From NCBI RefSeq assembly GCF_965363235.1, contig NC_134843.1, positions 93,777,795 through 93,841,794 on the forward strand: a stretch of 64,000 bases of DNA, read 5' to 3'. Position 1 is the stretch's first letter. Every line of letters starts with the position of its first letter. This DNA is from Mytilus galloprovincialis. Taxonomy: Eukaryota; Mollusca; Bivalvia; Mytilida; Mytilidae. Under the pieces are notes generated by a model. The model saw only the letters and a list, made by a program, of their open reading frames with translations. It made no database searches and was not told where the DNA came from. A program made the position numbers and the translations under genes. This document shows, in pieces, positions 22,368 through 34,300 of the stretch.

Positions 22368-25300
22368 ATGTCTACTTTTTCCAAGTTTAGAAGAGCAGGA
22401 GCTTTTGATAGTATGTATTTGCTTGTTGTGACTTTTATGTTGTTACTTTAGCAGTGTTTTAAATTTCTGTTTGGCTTGAATTGTAACCCTGAAATGTTTG
22501 AATTCTGCCATTTTTTTATGTATTGCCTACGGTGTCCAAAAGAGATTCATGGATGCAAATGTTGGTGAGCAAAGAATCCTGAATTTCTGATATTTGAGAC
22601 AAAAAGGCATTCATAAACTTTTAAAGCTGACCATGCGGTATGGGCTTTACTCATTGTTGAAGGCCTTACGGTGACTTATAGGAAATTGTTAATTTCTGTG
22701 TCAGTTGGTCTCTTGTGGAGAATTGTCGCATTGGCAATCATACCAAATCTTTTTTTTTATATTGTCTGGAAATTTCTAGAGAAAAACACGCACATTTTTA
22801 ATATAAGGAGAAGGAGATTGTGTTTGTTGGGCCAGCTGAAGGACGCCTCCGGGTGCGGAAATTTCTCGCTACATTGAAGACCTGTTGGTGACCTTCTGCT
22901 GTTGTTTTTTTTCTATGATCGGGTTGTTGTCTCTTTGGCACATTCCCCATTTCCATTCTCAATTTTATTTTATTGTTGTCAAATAGACTATTCACCAATA
23001 TATTTAAAGAGCAATATTAGTACCGAAATAGGCAATGAATATTTAAAGATCATGCTAATGTTAAATTGATAACCTTCAAATAAGGATTTAGTTTATGCAA
23101 AGGACTTATATACTTACATTTGTCTTATCTTTATTTATGAGGTATACAAACAAAAACACCTTAAACATTAGTATTTGATAACCGGTTATTTGATTTCCGT
23201 TTGTTAAAAGATTTCTACAGAAACAGTCAAACTTCCAAAGTCAATCTGTTAACTAATGACAGTTTTAAAAGTAATTTATGATAACGCAATATCTCTATGC
23301 ACTGTACAAGTCATATAAGAACCAAAAATTTGCGAAAGCAAATTTACAGATCTAACATTGTTGGGTTGATTTTTAGACGAGTTGTATATACATTATGTAC
23401 ACAGCCATGTATCACCATCATTGATGGCGATCCGATGGATACATCTGTTGTAGAGTTGTCACTGACTCAGACGTACTTATAAATATAATTATTTTCTGTG
23501 ACTGTATATTACATTAATTTGTAGGATCCTTTACTATAGATAATTTAGCTGATCTGTAACAATAACATCTTCATGCCTTATATATCATGTACTGTAGTAC
23601 GCCGCTAGATTAAAACTGACGAGGAAAGGTAACACACGGCCAGCGAAAGCTCTTTTTTGAGAGCCCAGGTGGTTGTGTGGTCTAGCGGGACGGCTGCAGT
23701 GCAGGCGATTTGGTGTCACGATATCACAGTAGCATGGGTTCGAATCCCGGCGAGGGAAGAACCAAAAATTTGCGTAAGCAAATTTACAGATCTAACATTG
23801 TTGGGTTGATGTTTAGACGAGTTGTACTTATATATGGTCAAGAAGAACATAATTATATCTCCCAGCCAGTGTTTACGTATCCTATTATGATTTCCTTGAA
23901 AGAGGGTCGGGTCTTTGCTTACAAGGAAGATATTAAAACAAGGGTTCCACGTGGCAAAGTTAAAGTCACATCTTCGAAAATGTTACGGACGCCATCACGA
24001 TTAGGTTGATTGTTTTTAGGATTGGTTGATATATAGATGACGACGAATATGCTCTAAGTGTAACCACAATTCCATCATAGCTTTCACGAATGCGACACCA
24101 CAAGAATAATCGAATTATCCGTAGCATTAATAACAAGACAGGTGTCAAACGTGTAACAAGATCTACTTACAAGTGCGAATCACATGAAATCACTAAGTGT
24201 TTGATGCTGTTCGTGTTGTAGTCTTTTCTTTTCTATGTTGTGTTTTGTAGACGGTTGTTTAACCTTCCGTCGTTTTTTTGTCAAGACTTTAAATAAAATT
24301 GAGAATGGAAATGAGGAATGTGTCAAAGATACAACAACCCGACCAAAGAGCAGATAACAGCCGAAGGCCACCAATGGGTCTTCAATGCAGCGAGAAACTC
24401 CCGCACCTGGAGGTGTGCTTCAGCTGGTTCTTAAACAAAAATGTTTGTACTAGTCCAGTGATAATGGACGTCATACTAAACTCTGAAATATACGTTTGTC
24501 GTGAGTTTGGATATCCCTGAGATATCTTACGCCTCTCTTTTACAACATAAGCTATAGCATTACAGTTTCAGTAAGAATATAGAGCACATTTTCTTTGGCA
24601 TAAAAGACTAGTTATTGTATCGAGACGTGTAAATAATAATTTATTTTTTTTGCAGAATCTGAAGATGTACCGAGTCGACCTGTGAAACGGACCAACAGTA
24701 GCAGCTGGATGATTAACATTGTTAGAACAGTCAGATTCAAACATGATGCGCTGAAGGATCATGGGTATTGGTATCTCAGTAAGTCAATGTTATCAGAACA
24801 ATCAGATTCAAACATGATGCGCTGAAGGATCATGGGTATTGGTATCTCAGTAAGTCAATGTTATCAGAACAATCAGATTCAAACATGATGCTCTGAAGGA
24901 TCATGGGTATTGGTATCTCAGTAAGTCAATGTTATCAGAACAATCAGATTCAAACATGATGCGCTGAAGGATCATGGGTATTGGTATCTCAGTAAGTCAG
25001 TGTTATCAGAACAATCAGATTCAAACATGATGCGCTGAAGGATCATGGGTATTGGTATCTCAGTAAGTCAATGTTATCAGAACAATCAGATTCAAACATG
25101 ATGCGCTGAAGGATCATGGGTACTGGTATCTCAGTAAGTGAATGTTATCAGAACAATCAGATTCAAACATGATGCGCTGAAGGATCATGGGTATTGGTAT
25201 CTCAGTAAGTCAATGTTATCAGAACAATCAGATTCAAACATGATGCGCTAAAGGATCATGGGTATTGGTATCTCAGTAAGTCAATGTTGTTAGAACAATA

Positions 25301-28300
25301 AGATTCAATCATTATGCACATGAGTGGTGTCACCACGCATTAATTATCCAGAATGCCATGATCGGTTAACTGACAATAAATTTCCCTACATTTGGGAAAG
25401 ACGGAGAGTATTAGATCTGGTTGAAAACTTCGGTCTTTAAGATTGGGTCATTTTGTTATCTCCTGTTATGGTATTGAATCTAAAACTTTTGTAACTAAAA
25501 TATTAAGGAATAATATATGATCAGTTTCTGCCTTGTTATTTTATAGTCTTCTCCACAGTGAAAAAAATCAACCAAAGGCTGAAGTTTTTACATAGAAACA
25601 ACGATTGTCTAAATTTTCAATCTAAGAAAACATTTTGCCTTTCCCTGATTAAATGTCATTTTGACTTTGCATGTGAATGCTGGTATGTAGGGTTTATCAA
25701 AACAAATGAAGAATAAACTTCAATTGGCACATAACACATTGTGAGATTTATTCTGCAACTACATCAGAAAAAGTGACACATATTGAATTTGAGAATATTT
25801 TTTTAATATTAGTTACAACAGTCAAACAACTAAGACTCAAATATGTTTTCAACATTTTTAACAATATATGCCCAAATTATTTGCATTCTTCTTAGAAATT
25901 AAAAATCTTTCGATACAAGATCTTGTAGTAAAAACTTTTATATACCAAAAATTAAAGGGTGTAAATCTACCAGTTTCGTTTATAAATAAAATGAAAAAAA
26001 TATATTATAAAGACGTAAATAAATTGACAAATAAATAAATTCAAAAAGGTATTATCTTTCAGGTAACAAAATAATAATGTTTATAAATAAGTTATTTCGG
26101 GAACACATAACAATAATATTCGGGTTGCCATCGAACGCACCGATGACTACAACTCATTTTGATTTTATAAAATTTTCCAACATGAGTTCAGTGTTAGCCA
26201 CAACGATAGCAAACAACAGAAAAAGGATAAGAAATCAAGTTCTTAAACGTCGTAGCAGCTTTGTTAAAATTCGTAAAGTTGGCTTCATTAGTGATGTAAC
26301 TGTTGGAGAATTCCTGGACCATTTCATTTACACAAGTAAGTCAAACAAATGACGGGTTTTCTATAGGGGAATTCCTGGAACATTTCATTTACACAAGTAA
26401 GTCAAATAATTGACGGGTTTTCTATATGGGGATTCCTGGAGCATTTCATATACACAAGTAAGTCAAACAATTGACGGGTTTTCTATAGGGGAATTCCTGG
26501 AGCATTTCATTTACACAAGTAAGTCAAATAATTGACGGGTTTTCTATAGGGGGATTCCTGGAGCATTTCATATACACAAGTAAGTCAAACAATTGACGGG
26601 TTTTCTATAGGGGAATTTCTGGAGCATTTCATATACACAAGTAAGTCAAACAATTGACGGGTTTTCTATAGAGGAATTCCTGGAGCATTTCATTTACACA
26701 AGTAAGTCACACAATTGACGGGTTTCTATAGAGGAATTCCTGGAGCATTTCAATAACACAAGTAAGTCAAACAATTGACGGGTTTTCTATAGGGGAATTC
26801 CTGGAACATTTCATTTACATAAGTAAGTCAAACAATTGACGGGTTTTCTATAGGGGAATTCCTGGAACATTTCATTTACATAAGTAAGTCAAACAATTGA
26901 CGGGTTTTCTATAGGGGGATTCCTGGAACATTTCATTTACATAAGTAAGTCAAACAATTGACGGGTTTTCTATAGGGGGATTCCTGGATCATTTCATTTA
27001 CATAAGTAAGTCAAACAATTGACGGGTTTTCTATAGGGGAATTCCTAGGAACATTTTATTTACACAAGTAAGTCAAACAATTGACGGATTTTCTATAGGG
27101 GGATTCCTGGAACATTTCATTTACACAAGTAAGTCAAAAAATTGACGGGTTTTCTATAGGGGGATTCCTGGAGCATTTCATATACACAAGTAAGTCAAAC
27201 AATTGACGGGTTTTCTATAGGGGGATTCCTGGAGCATTTCATATAACAAGTAAGTCAAACAATTGACGGGTTTTCTATAGAGGAATTCCTGGAGCATTTC
27301 ATTTACACAAGTAAGTCACACAATTGACGGGTTTTCTATAGAGGAATTCCTGGAGCATTTCATTTACACAAGTAAGTCAAATAATTGACGGGTTTTCTAT
27401 AGGGGGATTCCTGGAGCATTTCATACACACAAGTAAGTCAAACAATTGACGGGTTTTCTATAGAGGAATTCCTGGAGCATTTCATTTACACAAGTAAGTC
27501 ACACAATTGACGGGTTTCTATAGAGGAATTCCTGGAGCATTTCAATAACACAAGTAAGTCAAACAATTGACGGGTTTTCTATAGGGGAATTCCTGGAACA
27601 TTTCATTTACATAAGTAAGTCAAACAATTGACGGGTGTTCTATAGGGGATTCCTGGAGCATTTCATTTGTACAAGTAATTCACACAATTGACGGGTTGTC
27701 TATAGGGGAATTCCTGGAACATTTTATTTACACAAGTAAGTCAAACATTTGACGAGTTTTATATAGGGGAATTCCGTGAGCATTTTATTTACACAAGTAA
27801 GTCAAACAATTGACAGGTTTTCTATAGGGGAATTCCTGGAGCATTTCATTTACACAAGTAAGTCAAACAAATAACGGGTTTTCTATAGGGGAATTCCTAG
27901 GAACATTTCATTTACACAAGTAAGTCAAACAGTTGACGGATTTTCTATAGGGGGATTCCTGGAACATTTCATTTACACAAGTAAGTAAAAAAATTGACGG
28001 GTTTTCTATAGGGGGATTCCTGGAGCATTTCATATACACAAGTAAGTCAAACAATTGACGGGTTTTCTATAGGGGAATTCCTGGAGCATTTCATATACAC
28101 AAGTAAGTCAAACAATTGACGGGTTTTCTATAGAGGAATTCCTGGAGCATTTCATTTTCACAAGTAAGTCACACAATTGACGGGTTGTCTATAGAGGAAT
28201 TCCTGGAGCATTTCAATAACACAAGTAAGTCAAACAATTGACGGGCTTTCTATAAGGGAATTCCGCGAGCATTTCATTTACATAAGTAAGTCAAACAATT

Positions 28301-31300
28301 GACGGGTTTTCTATAGGGGAATTCCTGGAGCATTTCATTTATACATGTAAGTCAAACAATTGACGGGTTTTCTATAGGGGAATACCTGGAACATTTCATT
28401 TATACAAGATAGTCAAACAATTGACGGGTTTTCTATAGGGGAATTCCTGGAGCATTTCATTTGTACAAGTAAGTCAAATAATTGACGGGTTTTCTATAGG
28501 GGGATTCCTGGAGCATTTCATATACACAAGTAAGTCAAACAATTGACGGGTTTTCTATAGGGGAATTTCTGGAGCATTTCATATACACAAGTAAGTCAAA
28601 CAATTGACGGGTTTTCTATAGAGGAATTCCTGGAGCATTTCATTTACACAAGTAAGTCACACAATTGACAGGTTTCTATAGAGGAATTCCTGGAGCATTT
28701 CAATAACACAAGTAAGTCAAACAATTGACGGGTTTTTTTATAGGGGAATTCCTGGAACATTTCATTTACATAAGTAAGTCAAACAATTGACGGGTTTTCT
28801 ATAGGGGAATTCCTGGAACATTTCATTTACATAAGTAAGTCAAACAATTGACGGGTTTTCTATAGGGGGATTCCTGGAACATTTCATTTTTACATAAGTA
28901 AGTCAAACAATTGACGGGTTTTCTATAGGGGGATTCCTGGATCATTTCATTTACATAAGTAAGTCAAACAATTGACGGGTTTCTATAGGGGAATTCCTAG
29001 GAACATTTTATTTACACAAGTAAGTCAAACAATTGACGGATTTTCTATAGGGGGATTCCTGGAACATTTCATTTACACAAGTAAGTCAAAAAATTGACGG
29101 GTTTTCTATAGGGGGATTCCTGGAGCATTTCATATACACAAGTAAGTCAAACAATTGACGGTTTTCTATAGGGGGATTCCTGGAGCATTCATATACACAA
29201 GTAAGTCAAACAATTGACGGGTTTTCTATAGAGGAATTCCTGGAGCATTTCATTTACACAAGTAAGTCACACAATTGACGGGTTTTCTATAGAGGAATTC
29301 CTGGAGCATTTCAATAACACAAGTAAGTCAAACAATTGACGGGTTTTCTATAGGGGAATTCCTGGAACATTTCATTTACATAAGTAAGTCAAACAATTGC
29401 CGGTGTTCTATAGGGGATTCCTGGAGCATTTCATTTGTACAAGTAATTCACACAATTGACGGGTTGTCTATAGGGGAATTCCTGAAACATTTTATTTACA
29501 CAAGTAAGTCAAACATTTGACGAGTTTTATATAGGGGAATTCCGTGAGCATTTTATTTACACAAGTTAGTCAAACAATTGACAGGTTTTCTATAGGGGAA
29601 TTCCTGGAGCATTTCATTTACACAAGTAAGTCAAACAAATAACGGGTTTTCTATAGGGGAATTCCTAGGAACATTTCATTTACACAAGTAAGTCAAACAA
29701 TTGACAGGTTTTCTATAGGGGAATTCCTGGAGCATTTCATTTACACAAGTAAGTCAAACAAATAACGGGTTTTCTATAGGGGAATTCCTGGAACATTTCA
29801 TTTACACAAGTAAGTAAAAAAATTGACGGGTTTTCTATAGGGGGATTCCTGGAGCATTTCATATACACAAGTAAGTCAAATAATTGACGGGTTTTCTATA
29901 GGGGAATTCCTGGAGCATTTCATATACACAAGTAAGTCAAACAATTGACGGGTTTTCTATAGAGGAATTCCTGGAGCATTTCATTTACACAAGTAAGTCA
30001 CACAATTGACGGGTTGTCTATAGAGTAATTCCTGGAGCATTTCAATAACACAAGTAAGTCAAACAATTGACGGGCTTTCTATAAGGGAATTCCGCGAGCA
30101 TTTCATTTACACAAGTAAGTCAAAGAATTGACGGGTTTTCTATAGGGGAATTCCTGGAGCATTTCATTTATACATGTAAGTCAAACAATTGACGGGTTTT
30201 CTATAGGGGAATACCTGGAACATTTCATTTACACAAGATAGTCAAACAATTGACGGGTTTTTTATAGGGGAATTCCTGGAGCATTTCATTTGTACAAGTA
30301 AGTCAAACAATTGACTGGTTGTCGAGCCTGCAACTTTTGTTGCAGAAAGCTCGACATAGGGATAGTGATCCGGCGGCGGCGGCGGCGGCGGCTACGGCGG
30401 CGGCGTTAGCTAACTTCTTAAAAGGTTTATATTTTAGAAGGTGAAAGACCTGGATGCTTCATACTTTGTATATAGATGCCTCATGTTACGAAGTTTCCGT
30501 CAGTCACATGTCCAATATCCTTGACCTCATTTTCATGGTTCAGTGACCACTTGAAAAAAAAGTTCAAAATTTTTGTAATGTTGAATTCTCTCTTATTATA
30601 AGTAATAGGATAACTATATTTGGTATGTGCATACCTTGCAAGGTCTTCATGCCCGTCAGACAGTTTTCACTTGACCTCGACCTCATTTCATGGATCAGTG
30701 AACAAGGTTAAGTTTTGGTGGTCAAGTCCATATCTCAGATACTATAAGTAATAGGGCTAGTATATTTGGTGTATGGAAGGACTGGAAGGTGTACATGTCC
30801 AACTGGCAGGTGTCATCTGACCTTGACCTCATTTTCATGGTTCAGTGGTTATAGTTAAGTTTTTGTGTTTTGGTCTGTTTTTCTCATACTTTATGCAATA
30901 GGTCTACTATATTTGTTGTATGGAATGGTTGTAAGGTGTACATGTCTAGCGGAGAGATGTCATCTGACCTTGACCTCATTTTCATAGTTCAGTGGTCAAA
31001 GTTAAGTTTTTAAGTTTTGGTCTTTTTATCTAATATTATATGCCAAAGGTCAACTATATTTGGTGTATGGAAATATATTATGATCTATATGTCAGTCCCG
31101 CAGGTTTTATTTGACCATGACCTCAATTGCACGGTTCATTGCACAGTGTTAAGTTTTTGTGTTTTGGTCTATTTTCTTAAACTATAAGTAATAGGTCAAC
31201 TATATCTGTTGTATGGAAGCTTTGTTAGATGAACATGTCTGCCTGGCATGGTTCATCTGACCTTGACCTCATTTTCATGGTTCATTGGTCTTTGTTTAGC

Positions 31301-34300
31301 TATCTTGGTCAATGTTAAGTTTATGTGACAGTTGTAATCAAGCTTTATACTTAGGACTATCAACATAATATCAAGAAAGCGAGACATTTCAGTGTGTGCA
31401 CTCTTGTTTTCTATAGGGGAATGCCTGGAGCATTTCATTTGTATAAGTAAGTCAAACAATTGACGGGTTTTCTATAGGGGAATTCCTGGAACATTTCATT
31501 TACACAAGTTATATGTTATAAGGTTTTGTATGATCGACCATTTTCATTGAATTAGTACACATTTTTGTTTTGATACCAGCTGAAGCACGACTCCGGGTGC
31601 GGAATTTTCTCGCTTTGTACGGATGTTTTCTGATTTTTGGTCGGATTGTTTTCCCTTTGACACATTCCCAATTTCCATTTTCAATTTTATAAACCCAATG
31701 ATTCCTAGAGAAATCGTGTACAAAAGTTGACCAGTATCACAGCTTCATACGAATGCATTTAGGTTAAACAAAATATTGTGAAGGTATCAACAATTTGTAA
31801 ACGCTTAAAACAGGTTGTCAGTCAACGAAATGGGTTATGAATTTATTGCGCAAAACATATTTCTTACTTGTTTATAAAATTAACCACCATTGAAGATGGA
31901 GCATCTGAAAAGTTGCTACTATTGTTTCCTGCAATTTCACTCCTGCATATTTTCAATGCTATTGTACGCCACTGGATTATGATGAATAATTTGGTTGATT
32001 TGTTCCAATCTGATAATGCGATATTTCAATTTTGTTTATTTTAATATTGGAGCATTATTTGTTATGTATGAAAACAGACTTTGTTCCCCACTTTTCCCCC
32101 TCAATTTTTAAAGTAGGGGTCATTGTCCCCTCCCGTGTCACAGTGCCCCTACATCCCAGACCTAGATAAAAAGCTCGGAAGTACAAATAAAATGTACAAC
32201 TATGAGTGTGATAAAAATTAGAAAGATTATATCATAGGGAATATGTGTACTAAGTTTCAAGTTGATTGGACATCAGCTTCTTCAAAAACTAGCTGGACCA
32301 AAAACTTTTACTTTAAGCGGGACATACGGACGAAAAAACAAACGGACATACATACGAAAGAACGGACAGACGTACGAACGAACGAACGCACGGACCGACA
32401 ATCATAATGCCATCAAGTGGGGCAAAACATTTGTTATTTTTACTTCAATGTCGACAAAAAGTTCTACAGAGCATTTTTCGGAATATTCATGTGATCCAGA
32501 CTAAGAATACTTTTTTTTAATTCTATTCCGTGTAAGCAAAACGTTAAAATACTTAAATTTGGTTCAAAACTTAAAATATATATACACATGTATACATAAT
32601 AAGCATACCAATGAAAAAGGGACAAATGTTTTTAAAAGCATGAATAATAACACGTTTTGGAATCATTGTGTAACACAAGACAAGTGAATTAAAAGAAAAG
32701 ATTACAAATTTACAAAAAATCTTCTCCAACAACTCTTTTTGATGGAGCCTAGGCCATATACATGGATTTTCTGTTTTGTGTAGCGTTAATGAACTATTGT
32801 TTCCTGTGAATGAATGAATTTTATTCTCATCAACTAATGACATAGTTATAGAGACAATAAGTATATACAACAATATAATATACAGCGCATGTATGAGGCA
32901 AATGATATACATTAACCAGTAGAAGAGACTTTCACATTAACAGCTTTAATATATCGACATAATTTTTCTAAAACTGTAATATTATTTGAGGAAAACAAAT
33001 TACATAATTACCTAATGAAGCCTAGTATAATATGTCTGTCGATATGGCTTTCCTCATCCCATATGCTATATATTATCAATTAAAGTGTTGTATTTTCATT
33101 AGGGATACGTTATACTGTTATAATTATTGATTCATTCACGTCAGAGTCTTTTGTTATATACGAGGATACTAAACGATATTCATAACACAACAATATATAC
33201 ATTGAAGGTCACGCATAATTTCTGAGTTGTATTTCATCTATCTCAATTCTATGGTTCATTGCTGTTGTAGTTGTGATAGCTTTATTAAGAAAGAAGAACC
33301 ACTTTTTCTTTTTTATAATTCCAAAACGTTTCTTGGTCTTTACCATAATGGTTTAGTTACTAAAAATAAAATGTATAAATATTTGATGTGTCTAATCCGT
33401 CATTAGACGCGCCATATATAATTTACTATCGAAGGATTTTTTTATTGTGTCATTAGTATATTTTTATTCCCTCCAATTTTCAATTTTTAATATACTTGTG
33501 GTCTCAAAAGTACACAAACTATCCGCAAAAGTCACGGTTATTGCATTTGATTGATATTAACGATTTGACTTTGTGACATATATGCTGATGATCAGTATAC
33601 ACACGATGGTACGTACATCATCACCTGGTTTCATATTCCTTACTACGTACAGATATTCCTTTCTATTAGTAGTGATGAAACTTAAACATGAAGTATAAAT
33701 CCGATTATATACAATTACAGAGATAAAACAGTTATTTGTTTAATATCACATATGGATGATGAATGATAAATTTCTATACCAATTTTCAGAGTCGTCAGAA
33801 TGGAGCACACAATTTCCGGATTCGAATGGACCAAATCAGTCACCTATAAATCTTGTGTCTAAAACAGCAGTGTACGACCCGAAGTTTAAGGAGAAACTTC
33901 TATCAATTTCATATTCCTCATCGAGGGAAACAGACTTCTTAAATAACGGACAAACTGTAGTTATTTACCCAAAATCTAGAAACGGTAAGTCTTTTCCTCT
34001 TTTGTTCTCTTTTGTCGCATAGATGTGATTCGTCGACTGTGTAATATACAAAAAGAAGATGTGGCACGATTGTCCATCAGAAAAATATCCACATGATACC
34101 AAATGACACCGAAATTAACACCTATAGGTCACCGTTCGGCCTTCAACCATGAACAAATATGCAAACGACTTAAAAAAAATGTAACTTAACCAAGGGAATT
34201 CTAAGTGATATCTAAGTTAAGGGAACATTTTATGCATACAGGGTCCTGACCTTTAAATTGAGATTCAAAATACATATATATTTCTACAGCGGAACAAGTA

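Noticed and set aside
23661-23757. Functional tRNA gene
   Set aside because: A and B boxes are intact, but no acceptor stem can form and the segment is part of a 440-bp repeated unit, so it is a SINE-type head.
26306-31510. Regular repeats that might be read as a CRISPR array
   Set aside because: The whole 61-bp unit is repeated with no unique spacers, in an animal intron, and derives from an exon end.
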